A stretch of DNA of 64,000 nucleotides from positions 32,324,704 through 32,388,703 of the forward strand of contig NC_087062.1 of the NCBI RefSeq assembly GCF_963678635.1. Reading direction: 5' to 3'. The stretch's first letter is position 1. Each line of letters starts with the position of its first letter. The notes beneath the pieces were generated by a model that saw only the letters and a list, made by a program, of their open reading frames with translations, had not been told where the DNA came from and did not search any database. This DNA is from Symsagittifera roscoffensis. Lineage: Eukaryota > Xenacoelomorpha > Acoela > Convolutidae. Positions 36,100 through 49,000 of the stretch are shown one piece after another. A program made the position numbers and the translations under genes.

Positions 36100-39000
36100 A
36101 ACATCAAATTTGGAATAGAAATCTTGGCATTTGTTTCTAATCAAGCTGTTCAAATGATACAAACTTGAAGGTAGGAATCTTTCACGAACCAATTCAAGCT
36201 ACGAAAACCAACTAAAATTTTCGAAACATTATAGCTCTAAACATTTTGCGAACCAATTCCAGCTGTGAAGTCAACTTCAAAAATTCAAAGTTTTCTTGCT
36301 CAATAGCCTGCGCCAAAACAAAACACTTATTTTTGCTAAGATTTCAAGCTCCAAAAACAGCTTGAAGTGTTGTAACTTTCTTTGCTCTATAGCAAGCTTC
36401 GAAAAACATCATTCTTTTTTGGACGAACTAAACTATAAATTAACTTGGAAAATTTTAACAATTGATTGCTCATCAGCTTGTCCGAGAATCTTTTGTGTTT
36501 TTGCCAACCGATTAATGCTCTGAAATAAATTTCTCAAAGTTTTCTTGCTCAATAGCCTGCTCCAACAGTTGATCTAATTGCCAATCGCTCAAGCTTTGCA
36601 AACAATTTGAAATATTTCACAGTTTCAGTGCTTAAAGTTTTTTTTGGAAAAAGAATAAAAATTTAAGAGTAATTAAGATTCTTATAGTGAAGACGTAACG
36701 AAGACCTTTGTTTAATTGGCAAGCAAACTACATCAAAGTGAGCTTCTTAAGTAGCTCAATAATGTTTAAGATATAATTTATCTGGTATTGAAGTGTCGAT
36801 GAACGTAGATAAAACCTTGATATAGGCCGAGTTGTTTTTTTTTTGTTTTAAATCTCGGTTCACGCCGAAGCCGATCTCTTACGCTAAATAAGATTTTTTC
36901 AAGAAAGTAAGTGTTTTTTAATGTTCACTTTCGTTCAATAATCTTTTCGAGTCTTCGATTGACTACGTTTTTCGAATAGATTGAGGCTATGGAAACAACT
37001 TGATTTTTTTTCAATTTCATTGCTTCATAGATGGCTTTAAAAAACTCTTACTTTTTCAAACAGTTTCAAGCTTCCAAATTTTTTTTGGCAAAAGTCAATG
37101 TTTTATCGCTTGAATAGCTTGCTTATAGAAACCTGAGCTGTCAAAAACCGAATTGCTGTATGAAATCAGTAGAAGTGATTCAAAGTTTCATCGCTTAATT
37201 AGCTTGTTAAAAAGGGGATAATTTTGCGGACTGGTAAGGGCAATGAAACAACTTGAAAATTTACCAAGGTTGGTCGCTTGAATAGCTTGCTTTAAAATTT
37301 GCTATAAAAGTTTATGATATATTTCATAAACTTCAACGCTTAGTTGTCCTGCTGATAGAAAACGTGATCGTTTGCAATTCTATTCGATCTGTATGAAAAA
37401 CTGATTTTTTTGAAAAGGCGTAGCTTTGAAAAGCTGAAACTTTGTACAAATTGATTGGCTATCAAATAACTTTTTAAATTTTTAGCCTGCAGTTTTCAAA
37501 AATTTTAAGCATTCATAGCTTGATTAGTTTGCTGAGAAAAGTACTTGAATATTTCAAAAGTTCATTGCTTGAAAAGCTTGTTTGAAAAAACTTCCTGCAA
37601 ACCGATTCGATATATGAAAAAAATTTAAAACATTTCATAGGTTAAATAGCTTGCTGAAGAAAACACGAAGTTTTAGTGAACGATTTGATTCATGATACAA
37701 CTAGTTCGAGGTAACCCCCTGGAAATTTCTTGAGTTTTAATTTTTTTGAGTGTATTCAACCAAATTTTTGTGGAAACCTTTGGAAAATCATAAGCAAAAT
37801 GTTAACTCTCGGTAGCAAAAAGCATTCCTTGAAAAAATTTGACAGCATGCCAACATAGGATTAAAAACTTCAAATTTCGGTAAAATCATACAAAAAACGT
37901 CATATCTTAAAAACCAAATTTGTTTGAGAAGACATATTTGGAGGCAAGGTTTGCAAACCCTTTATAAAATTGGGATTTTCAAGTTTTGGTGTTAGTCATT
38001 CAAAATGTCTCGAAAGTGAAGACATTTTTTATAACTTCAAGACAATTTGTCAAGACATTTGATTGGACTTTGACCTAAAGAAAGATCCTATGATGATTGT
38101 CGCCCAAACATTGTCCCCAACTCCTTTTATTTACCATTGTCGCCAATTAAAATTGCTTATAGCTGCGTTCAAAGAGTTTTTGGCGTTGGTGATGATCAAA
38201 TCGACAACTGTAAACAGATTTGTTTTTCAAACCTTACAGCGCAACATCACGCATTTAGCCGTAATACAAACATAAAACTCGCTTTTTTGAAAGGGGGAAA
38301 CTGGAAAAGAGGTCAATTGGACACTGTTGTCGAGTGCAACATTTAGCAAATTCCTGTTTTAGCAAAAACCTACACAAGTTCCTGTTTCGAAAGTGGGTTT
38401 TTAAGAGTAATGAACTTAGTGAAGAGACTTATATAGGTCTTATTGATTTTTTTTTCAAGAAAAAGTCTAAAAATTTTGATGCTTTTAGGTATCATGGACT
38501 TTTTGAAGTGACATAAATAGCACTCTCCAAATACGAACATGGAAATTGCGCAAAAGAATGCGAACGATTCCTAGTTTCCAAAGTGAAATTTAAATTTTAG
38601 ATTTCGAGCGGAATAGAAACTTTACCTATTGATCCAGTTTACCCTAGTTGGGTTCATGTAATCAAAAAAGAACCAATCATAAATTATTCCAGAAATTCAA
38701 ATAGCTTAAATGGCATGTATTTTTTATAATTTTTTTAAAAGAAAGTAAGAGTTTTTTAATGTTTACTTGCGTTCATTAATCTTTTTGAATCTTCGCTTGA
38801 CTACGTTTTTTGAATAGATTGAGGCTATGGAAACAACTTGAATTTTTTTCAGTTTCATTGCTTCATAGATGGCTTTAAAAAAACTCTTACTTTTTCAAAC
38901 AGTTTCAAACTTCCAAAAAAATTCGGCAAAAGTCAATGTTTTATCGCTTGAATAGCTTGTTTATAGAAACTAGAGCTGTCAAAAACCAAATTGCTGCATG

Positions 39001-41184
39001 AAATCAGTAGAAGTGATTCAAAGTTTCATGACTTAATTAGTTTGTTAAAAAGGTGATAATTTTGCGGACTGGTAAGGGCAATGAAACAACTTGAAAATTT
39101 GCCAAGGTTCGTCGCTTGAATAGCTTGCTTTAAAATTTGCTATTAAATGTTATGATATATTTCATAAACTTCAATGCTTAGTTGTCCTGCTGATAGAAAA
39201 CGTGATGTATGAAAAATTTCAGTATGGTCTGTATGAAAAACTGAAATTTTTGAAAATGCGTAGCTTTGAAAAGCTGAAACTTTGTGCTAACTGATTGGCT
39301 ATCAATTAACTTTTTAAATTTTTAGCCTGAAGTTTTCAAAAGTTTTAAGCTTTCATAGCTTGATTAGTTTGCCGAGGAATTTTTTTTTATTAAACTTTTG
39401 AATTAAACTTTTCGCTATCCGGATTGGTTTACAAATTAACTTCAAATATTTCAAATTTTCATCGATTATGAAGCTTACTAAAAAAATGTAACTTTTTGCC
39501 ACCTGCTATGCTCTATGCAGCGACTAGACTTTTTCAAATCTCCCTTGCTTGAAGTTTTTAATTAGCCAGCGGTCTTCCTCATTGCAGGAACATCCACGGG
39601 GGACTGGATGTCATCCACTTCGCCGCAGACTGTCCCATCTTGAGGGGGCGGATGACACTGGAACCTCTCGAGCCGCAACCGAAGTGGGATTCGAATCCCT
39701 CATCTTCAACGTGTTGAGAGTGCCTAATCCACTCGGCCACGGCTGCTCTCACTTGCTGGGATAGTTTGCAATCAACGAACTTAACTTTTTCACAAAACGC
39801 TTCGTTCTAGGAAACTACTTGGATTAATTCAAAGTTCCTCGCTCGGTTAGCTGGCTTCGAATGATTAACAATTCTCAAAACGCTTCAATCTAAAAAAAGT
39901 TTGACTTCTTTTAAACGTTCATAGCTTCAATAGCTAGCTCGGTAAAGATTTAACTTGTCGCACACTGATTCGTTCAAAAAAACCCTGAAACAATTCAGAG
40001 CTTCCTCTGAAAATAGAAATTCTGAAATAGAAATCGAGTTTGAACTTATCCGGCCCAAAATAAGTTTTTTAAGGTCTCCATTCTGGCTGAAATTTAAAAA
40101 ATCTTATATTTCAAACAAGTTACGGAAAAGTCAATGCCATGCTTTACCTGCTAATAATTATGTATCTGCCCATTCTTCGTTCAAAATTTTGGATTTCAAG
40201 ATTCATTTCACTCTTACCGAATCAATGAAGAACAGTAACTACCATGATTAAAAAAACTAAATTTTGTCAAACCGATTCCCGCACCAAAAAAGTTAAAATC
40301 GTTCATTTTTTCATCGCTTAAATAGCTTGCTGAGAAAAACTCTTTTTTTCACCAATCTGTTTGATCTATAAAAAAATTCTATAAAATATTCGCGGTCTAT
40401 GACATTAATTGAAATATACCAAAATGTCGGAGATGGAATAACTTGCTTAACAATACTTAAACTTTTTGCGAAGTGATTCAGTCTATAAAAAACTGAAATA
40501 TTCCATAGCTTGAATAGCTTACCTAAAAAAACCTAATTTTTTGTCAATTCACTCGCTTCATGAAACAACATATACATTTCAAAAATTCATTGCTTCATTA
40601 GCTTCATTGCTTGAAAAAACCAATTTCGGTTTAGGAATTAACTTAAAATATTTCAGAGCTTGATTGTCTTATAAAGAAAAACTACTTAATTTCTTTGTGA
40701 TCCGATTCAGGTCATGCAACAATTTTTAAAAATCAAAATTCGATTTGATCTGCAAGATATCTGAAATAATTCACAGCTTGTCTAAGAAAAAAGCTTGTTC
40801 CAAGCCAATACGGTCTATCAATTAGCTTGAAAAATTTCATAGCTTGAATATCTTGCCTTAAATTTGTGAATTATTTCGCATCAGGAAAGAACTTAAATAA
40901 TTCAAAAATTAGTTAGCTTATTTATTGTGAACTGCCTTTTTGAGATCTGGTTCCCTTTCTGAAACAACTTGAGATAGTTCAAAAATTCAATGATTGAAAA
41001 AATTGCATAGAAAAACTTAACTCATGCAAAACAATTCGCTCTGAAAAACAATTTGAAAAACTCAAAATTTCACCGCTTGAGTAATTTATCTAGGAACTCT
41101 TTAAGTTTTCGCAAAACCATTCTGTCTAATAAACGAATTAAAAAAGTTTTAAGCTCTTTGCTCAATTAGCTCTCTCAGAAAAAG
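36100..41184 (+). repeat. 80-bp satellite array, forward, in 7-kb copy 1
   Basis: Monomers of roughly 70-90 bp with the core GCTTGAATAGCTTGCTGAGA, then AAACTT, GCGAACCGATTCG.TCTATGAAA, CAACTTGAAATATTTCAAA and a return to TTCATTGCTT. Individual monomers are well diverged from each other. A SINE at 39586-39750 interrupts the array. No genes; the many short frames here are repeat-derived. Confidence 0.75.
39586..39750 (-). mobile_element. tRNA-Leu-derived SINE (family L), copy 2
   Basis: The minus-strand head GCAGCCGTGGCCGAGTGGAT, the B box GATTCGAATCCCACTTC and a 3' CGGTTGC that can pair with the first seven bases (one G-T pair) give an almost complete tRNA-Leu-like shape. The body (GTCATCCGCC..CTCAAGATGGGAC) and a terminal TGGATGACATCCAG show it is a SINE. 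It occupies the same position in the 7-kb unit as copy 3. Confidence 0.75.
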
Positions 41185-41816
41185 CGATGATTTAAAAGAA
41201 ATTATCATTCTGAGTAATGAATCAATGACCAAAATTTCATGAAACAATTAGCTTGCGTTGAAAAAAAACACGCAAAAAACCTGACACCCTCCACAATGAG
41301 GATGGGAATACCAAACGTTGAGCAGTTTTTAAACCTGAATTTCGGGAAAGTTACAATGCATAAGTGAAAAAGAAAGGTTTTGAATCTCGGATTTTGAAAA
41401 ATTTTGAGCAGCCATAATTGAAAGCAAGATTTGTAACCATGGCGAGTACTCTGAAAGCAACCCACTCAAAGGTTGGGAAGGTGAAAATTTATTGAAAATT
41501 TGCTAACTAAAATTTTTGAGTTAGAAAATATAAAATTTTGAGTTGGCAATGTCTTTTTTTTGAAAATTAAGTTTTTGAAAATTTTTGCAAACAACAAAAG
41601 CATTTGGTTATTCACATTCTCAGGCCAATTTTACAATCTTTGAAAGAACCCTGCCATTTAGCACCATAGATTTGTATTTTCAAACTCTATGAAATTTTTT
41701 TTAAAATAATTTTGTCGAAGTTCATAAAAAACATCATATCCCGGACGCTGAAATGATTTGAGAAAAAATTTGGTACATAATTTGCAAGCACAAAATTTGG
41801 GGCAAGACTTGGAACC

Positions 41817-41824
41817 CATGAAAT
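41817..41824 (+). other. Empty hAT target site (paralogous)
   Basis: GGAACC then CATGAAAT then TATTCTGCCAGCGCCACACC. This aligns with the left and right flanks of the hAT insertion in copy 1 after removing the element and one 8-mer. The last base of the 8-mer differs (T for G). Confidence 0.88.
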
Positions 41825-42444
41825 TATTCTGCCAGCGCCACACCATAAAGCTGCTAGCTTCAAATTTTCAGAAGTTTTTTTGAGTCTTTTTCTTATAGAA
41901 AATTTTGAAAAGATCACAAAAAACGTCAAATCTCGGAAGCTGAAACCATTTGAGTAATCATATTTAGAGGCATGATGTATAAACCTTGGAATTAGCATGA
42001 CAGGAACACCCATACGATTGCTTATTTCAAATTTTGTGAGAGTATTGAATATCTGAATTATTGAAAAGTTTAACAAACAAAAAAACGTCAAACTTCGAAA
42101 GCTGAAATGTTTCGAGCAGTCAAAATCAGGAAAAATATTTGCATAATTTGATAAATTCTGAGAGCAACCCAGCATAGAGTTGCTGAATTCTTATTTTGTG
42201 AAATTATTTCACTTCAAAATTCACTAAAAATTTTCAAAAAATATTGAAAAAACGTCATATTTTGAAAGCTACAAGGATTTGAGCTGACATAATTGAAAGA
42301 AAAATTTGAAGCCCCTGAAAGAACACTGACAGCGCTCCACCATAAAGTTGCTGTTCTCAAATCACATTGAACTTTTTTAAATGTAAAATATGTAGAAATT
42401 TTTCAAAAAAATGATAGAAAATGAAAATTATCAGAAGCTGAAAT

Positions 42445-42966
42445 GATTTGAGCATCATAGTTGAAGGTAATATTTTAAAACCCTGAAAAAAAACAAGACA
42501 GCACCCCAACATAGGGTTGCTTGATTCAAATTTTGTAAAAGTATTCAATTTCAAAGTTTTTAAAAAAATTTCAAGAAAATAAATAAAACAAGCCATATTT
42601 CAATTCAAAAGCCAAAATGATTTGAGCATCATAGTTGAAGGTAATATTTTAAAACCCTGAAAAAAAACAAGACAGCAACCCAACATAGGGTTGCTTGATT
42701 CAAATTTTGTAAAAGTTTTCAATTTCAAAGTTTTTAAAAAATTTTCAAGATAATAAATAAAACAAGCCATATTTCAATTCAAAAGCCAAAATGATTTGAG
42801 CATCATAGTTGAAGGTAATATTTTAAAACCCTGAAAAAAAACAAGACAGCAACCCAACATAGGGTTGCTTGATTCAAATTTTGTAAAAGTTTTCAATTTC
42901 AAAGTTTTTAAAAAATTTTCAAGATAATAAATAAAACAAGCCATATTTCAATTCAAAAGCCAAAAT
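42445..42966 (+). repeat. Three tandem 174-bp units
   Basis: GATTTGAGCATCATAGTTGA starts at 42445, 42619 and 42793, and a variant of it (GATTTGAGCAGTTATAATTG) at 42967, giving an exact 174-bp period. Units two and three are almost identical. The corresponding place in copy 1 (about 35261-35440) has a single unit, so the expansion happened after the 7-kb duplication. Confidence 0.9.
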
Positions 42967-43899
42967 GATTTGAGCAGTTATAATTGGAGACAAGACTTGC
43001 AAACCCTTGCAAAAACCCTGACAGCAACCTATCTCAGGGTTGCGAATTTCAAATTTTGTAATGATGAAAGGATTTCGAAAAACTTTACAAAATGAAAATT
43101 TCGAAAAAATTTTAAAAAATAATAAGAAACGTCATGCTTGGGAAGCTGAAAGGATTTCAGCAGACATAATTCGAGGTACGCTTTGCAACCCCCTAAAAAT
43201 TTCTTGAGTTTAAATTTTTTTGAGTTTATTCAACCAAACATTTGTGAAAACTTTTGGAAAATCATAAGCCAAATGTTAACTCTCGGTAGCAAAAAGCATC
43301 CCTTGAAAAAAGTTGACAGTATGCCAACATAGGATTAGTAACTTCAAATTTCGGTAATATCATACAAAAACGTCATATCTCAGAAGCCAAATTTGTTTGC
43401 GGAGTCATATTCGGAGGCAAGGTTTGCAAACCCTTTATAAAATTGGGATTTTCAAATTTTGGCGTTAGTCATTCAAAATGTCTCGAAAATGAAGACATTT
43501 TAGATAACTTCAAGACAATTTCTCAAGACATTTGATTGGACTTTGACCTAAAGAAAGATCCTAAGATGATTGTCGTCCAAACATTGTCCCCAACTACTTT
43601 TATTTACCATTGTCGCCAATTAAAATTGCTTAACGTTGCATTCATAGAGTTTTTGGCGTTGCGTTTAAAAATAGATGACCTCAATTCACCATAAGGCTTG
43701 ATGTTTAATGGGTTGTCGAGTGCAACATTTAGCAAATTCCTCTCAGCTAAATTTGACAAGACTAGTTTAATCTGGAAATCAAGAATTCATCAGTCAAGAT
43801 CGAATTCAATCATTTTCAAAGCAAGACAGTACGTGACAAGCGTTTGTCAGATTTTTTTCCTCAGTGTTATCATTTCAAAAACTAGCGAACTAAAACAAC

Positions 43900-46800
43900 T
43901 GTTTAGTCAATCAACATCAAATTTGGAATAGAAATCTTGGCATTTGTTTCTAATCAAGCTGTTCAAATGATACAAACTTGAAGGTAGGAATCTTTCACGA
44001 ACCAATTCAAGCTACAAAAACCAACTGAAATTTTTGAAACTTTATAGCTCTAAACATTTTGCGAACCAATTCCAGATTCCAGCTGTGAAATCAACTTCAA
44101 AAATTCAAAGTTTTCTTGCTCAATAGCCTGCGCGAAAACAAAACACTTATTTTTGCTAAGATTTCAAGCTCCAAAGTCAGCTTGAAGTGTTGTAACTTTC
44201 TTTGCTCTATAGCAAGCTTCGAAAAACATAATTCTTTTTTGGACGAACTAAACTATAAATTAACTTGGAAAATTTTAACATTTGATTGCTCATCAGCTTG
44301 TCCGAGAATCTTTTGTGTTTTTGCCAACCGATTAATGCTCTGAAATAAATTTCTCAAAGTTTTCTTGCTCAATAGCCTGCTCCAACAGTTGATCTAATTG
44401 CCAATCGCTCAAGCTTTGCAAACAATTTGAAATATTTCACAGTTTCAGTGCTTAAAATTTTTTTTGGAAAAAGAATAAAAATTTAAGAGTAATTAAGATT
44501 CTTATAGTGAAGACGTAACGAAGACCTTTGTTTAATTGGCAAGCAAACTACATCAAAGTGAGCTTCTTAAGTAGCTCAATAATGTTTAAGATATAATTTA
44601 TCTGGTATTGAAGTGTCTATGAACGTAGATAAAACCTTGATATAGGCCGAGTTGTTTTTTTTTTTGTTTTAAATCTCGGTTCACGCCGAAGCCGATCTCT
44701 TACGCTAAATAAACCAACACGAGTTCTTACTTCGAAAGTGGGTTTTTAAGAGTAATGAACGTTGTGAAGACTCTTATATAGGTCTTGTTGATTTTTTTCT
44801 TTTTTTTTCAGGAAAAAGTCCTAAAATATTGATGCACTTAGGTATCATGAACTTTTCCAAGTGACGTAAATAGCACTCTCCAAATACGAACATGGAAATT
44901 GCGCGAAAGAACGCGAACGATATCTAGTTCTGAAAGTGAAATTTAAATTTTAGATTTCCACCGGAATAGAAACTTTACCTATTGATCCAGTTTTCCCTAG
45001 TTGGGTTCATGTAATCAAAAAAGCGCCAATCATAAATTGTTCCTTAAATGAAGAGCTTAAATGGCATTTTTTTTTTATAAGATTTTTTCAAGAAAGTAAG
45101 TGTTTTTTAATGTTCACTTTCGTTCAATAATCTTTTCGAGTCTTCGCTTGACTACGTTTTTCGAATAGATTGAGGCTATGGAAACAACTTGAATTTTTTT
45201 CAGTTTCATTGCTTCATAGATGGCCTGAAAAAACTCTTATTTTTCTCAAATAGTTTCAAACTTTCAAAAAAAATTGGCAAAAGTCAATGTTTTATTGCTT
45301 GAATAGCTTGCTTATAGAAACTCGAGCTGTCAAAACCAAATTGCTGTATGAAATCTGTAGAAGTGATTCGAAGTCTCATCGCTTAATTAGCTTGTTAAAA
45401 AGGGGAAATTTTTTGCGGACTGGTAAGGGCAATGAAACAACTTGAAAAATTACCAAGGTTCGTCGCTTGAATAGCTTGCTTTAAAATTTGCTATAAATTT
45501 TTACGATATATATTTCATAAACTTCAATGCTTGATTGTCCTGCTGATAGAAAACGTGATCGTTTGCCAGCCTATTCAATCTGTATGAAAAACTGAAACGT
45601 TTGAAAAGGCGTAGCTTTGAAAAGCTGCTTTGAAAAGCTGAAATTTTGTGCAAACTGATTGGCTATCAGTTTGCACAAAATTTTTAAATTTTTAGCCTGA
45701 AGTTTTCAAAAAATTAAAACTTTCAGAGCTTGATTTAATTTGCTGAGAAAAATATTTTTTCGCGAACCGATTTGCGGCTGTGAAATAACTTGAAATATTT
45801 CAAAAGTTCATTGCTTGAAAAGCTTGTTTGAAAAAACTTCTTGCAAGCCGATTCGGTTTATGAAAAAAGTTAAAACATTTCGTAGGTTGAATAGCTTGCT
45901 GAAGGAAACACGAAGTTTTAGTGAACGATTTGCTTCATGAAACAACTACATTTTTGTGACCTGGTTCCCGCTATGACATAACTGGAAACATTTCATTGGT
46001 TGAATAACTTGCTGAAAAAAAATTTCCGATGTGCTTAACGAAATATCTTGAACTATTTCAAAAGTTAAAAGCGGACTTAGCTTTCTAAGAAATAATTAAA
46101 TTTTTCGCTATCCGGACTGGTTTACAAATTAACTTGAAATATTTCAAATTTTCATCGATTATGAAGCTTACTAAGAAAAAATTTCTTGCAAACTGATTCG
46201 ATTTATGAAAAAATTTAAAACATTTCGTAGGTTGAATAGCTTGCTGAAGAAAACACGAAGTTTTAGTGAACGATTTGCTTCATGAAACAACTAAATTTTT
46301 GTGACCTGGTTCCCGCTATGACATAACTGGAAACATTTCATTGGTTGAATAACTTGCTGAAAAAAAATTTCCGATGTGCTTAACGAAATATCTTGAACTA
46401 TTTCAAAAGTTCAAAGCGGACTTAGCTTTCTAAGAACTAATTAAACTTTTCGCTAAAGCGGACTGGTTTACAATTAACTTGCAATAATTCAAATTTTCAT
46501 TAATTATGAAGCTTACTAAGAAAAACTGTAACTTTTTGCCACCTGATATGCTCTATGCAGCGACTTTTTTCAAATCTCCCTTGCTTGAATTTTTAATTAG
46601 AGGGGGCGGATGACACTTGACGGGGCGGATGACACTGGAACCTCTCGAGCCACGACCGAAGTGGCACTCGAACCCCTCATCTTCAACGTGTTGAGAGACA
46701 TGTGCCTAATCCACTCGGCCACGGCTGCTCTCAATTGCTTGGATAGTTTGAATTCAATAATTTTAACTTTTTCACAAAACGGTTCGTTCTAAGAAACTAC

Positions 46801-49000
46801 TTGGATTAATTTAAAGTTCCCCGCTCGGTTAGCTCGCTTCGAAAAATTAACGATTCTCAAAACGCTTCAATCTAAAAAAGTTTGACTTGTTTCAAACGTT
46901 CATAGCTTCAATAGCTAGCTCAGTAAAGATTTAATTTGTCGCACACTGATTCGCTCAATGAAACATTGAAATAATTCAGAGCTTCCTCTGAAAATAGAAA
47001 TTCTGAAATAGTTTTTTAAGGCCCAAAATAAGTTTTTTAAGGTTTCCACTCTGGCTGAAATTTTAATAATCTTATATCTCAAACAAATTACGGAAAAGAC
47101 AATGCCATGCTTTACCTGCTATTAATTATGTACCTGCCCATTCTTCGTTCAAAATTTTGGATTTCAAGATTCATTTCAGTCTTACTGAATCAATGAAGAA
47201 CAGTAACTACCATGATTTAAAAAAACTAAATTTTGTCAAACCGATTCCCGCACCAAAAAAGTTCATTTTTTCATCGCTTAAATAGCTTGCTGAGAAAAAC
47301 TCATTTTTTCACCAATCTGTTTGGTCTATAAAAAAATTCTATAAAATATTCGCGGTCTATGACATTAATTGAAATACATCAAGTGTAGGAGATGGAATAA
47401 CTTGCTTAAAAAAACTTAAGCTTTTCGCAAACTGATTCAGTCTATGAAAAAACTGAAATATTCCATATCTTGAATAGCTTACCTAAAAAACCTAATTTTT
47501 CGTCAAATGACTCGCTTCATGAAACTATATTAACATTTTAAAGTTTCATTGCTTCATTAGCTTCATTGCTTGAAAAAACCAATTTCGGTTTATTAAATAA
47601 CTTAAATTATTTCAGAGCTTGATTGTCTTATAAAGAAAAACTACTAAATTTTTTCGTGATCCGACTCAGGTCATGCAACAACTTGGAAAAATCAAAATTC
47701 GATTTGATCTGCAAAATATCTGAACTAATTCACAGCTTGTCTAAGAAAAAAGCTTGTTCCAAGCCAATACGGTCTATCAATTAGCTTGAGAAATTTCATA
47801 GCTTGAACATCTTGCCTGAAACTCGTGAAACCACTCGCTTCAGGAAACAACTTAAATAATTCGAAAATTTGTTAGCTTATTTATTGTGAACTGCTTTTTT
47901 GGGATCTGGTTCCCTTTCTGAAACAACTTGAGATAGTTCAAAAATTCAATGATTGAAAAAATAGCACAGGAAAACGTTAACTCATGCAAAACAATTCACT
48001 CTGAAAAACAATTTGAAAAAATCAAAGTTTCACCGCTTGAGTTGTTTATCTAGGACCTCTTTAAATTTTCGCAAAACCATTCAGTCTAAGAAACGAATTA
48101 AAATAGTTTTAAGCTCTTTGCTCAATTAGCTGCCTCAGAAAAAGTTTCAAAATTTCATAGCTTGAATTGCTTTCCTATTATAATTTAACTTTTCGCGAAC
48201 CAATTTGGTCTTTGGATTAATATGAAACATTTCAAATTTTCATCAGTCGAATGGTTCTAATTGAAGAAAATGTAAAACTTTTCGCCATTCGATTCCCTTT
48301 GTGAAATAACTTGAAATATGTCAAAGTTTCATGGTTTGAACAGCTTGCTTGAGATAAACTAACTTTTCGAGAACAGACTCGTTCTATTAAATAGGTTAAA
48401 ATATTTTGAAATTTCGTCAGCTGAATGACTCCAATCGAAAAACTAAAATTTTTTGCCATCCGATTATCTTTGTAAAAAATAACTTCATAATTCAAGAAAT
48501 GAACGAAATGAAAATAACTTACATTTCGTTAGCTTGTTTTCTTAAATATTTTTTTCTGTGATCTGATATCCTCTATGAAACAATTTGAAATATTTCAACA
48601 TGTCATTGATTGAATAGATTGCATAGGAAAACAATAACTCCTGCAAAACAATTCGATCTAAAAATACTTTGAAATAATTCAAACCTTCATCACTTGAGTA
48701 GCTTGCATAGAAACTCTTTAATTTTTCGCAAAACCTTTCAAGAAACAGATTAGAATATTTCCAAGTTCTTCGCTCACTTAGCTCTCTCAAAAAAGACCAA
48801 TATTGAAACATTTCAAAATTTCATTGCTTGAATAGCTTCAATGAAAACATTAAAAATTGTTGCTATCTGATTCCTTTAATGAAATAACTCTAAAAAACAT
48901 AGAAATTCAAATTATAATATTTCAAATTTTCATCGTTTGATCAGCTTGTGAAGAAAAACTTTTTAGCTGTACTAGTTTGTTTAGAAAAACTTGAATAGTT
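43900..49000 (+). repeat. 80-bp satellite array, forward, copy 2 and right extension
   Basis: Same monomer family as 36100-41184. GCTTGAATAGCTTGC-type cores lie at about 47276, 47391, 47469, 47549, 47619, 47725, 47799, 47870, 47949 and 48032. A 345-bp block beginning CGAAGTTTTAGTGAACGATT is duplicated in tandem (45911 and 46256). Monomers continue beyond the 7-kb unit to about 49000. Confidence 0.75.
46601..46732 (-). mobile_element. tRNA-Leu-derived SINE (family L), copy 3
   Basis: Paralogue of 39586-39750, inherited through the 7-kb duplication. It is shortened at its 3' end, where GGGGCGGATGACACT is repeated twice (46604 and 46622). The B box has changed to GGGTTCGAGTGCC. Confidence 0.7.

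Larger units (their letters stand above)
32319..41184 (+). repeat. 7-kb tandem duplication, copy 1 (carries hAT insertion)
   Basis: From AGCGATGATTTAAAAG (32319) the sequence is collinear with 41183 onward. The copy ends at CAGAAAAAG (41184), exactly where copy 2 begins, so the two abut head to tail with only AG-type microhomology. Without the 1866 bp of hAT plus target duplication, copy 1 is about 7.0 kb and copy 2 is 6.96 kb. Copy 1 also contains a nested duplication of about 2.08 kb (starts near 35630 and 37715). Divergence of several percent is visible by eye. It contains no host gene. Confidence 0.85.
41183..48144 (+). repeat. 7-kb tandem duplication, copy 2 (hAT-free)
   Basis: Collinear with 32319-41184 and ending at the same CTCAGAAAAAG point (48144). 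It has the empty hAT site, the shared SINE, a private three-fold 174-bp amplification (42445-42966) and a private 345-bp duplication (from 45911). Confidence 0.85.

Noticed and set aside
42357-42995. CRISPR-like regular repeats at 174-bp spacing
   Set aside because: The whole unit is repeated with no unique spacers, in a eukaryotic genome; it is a satellite.
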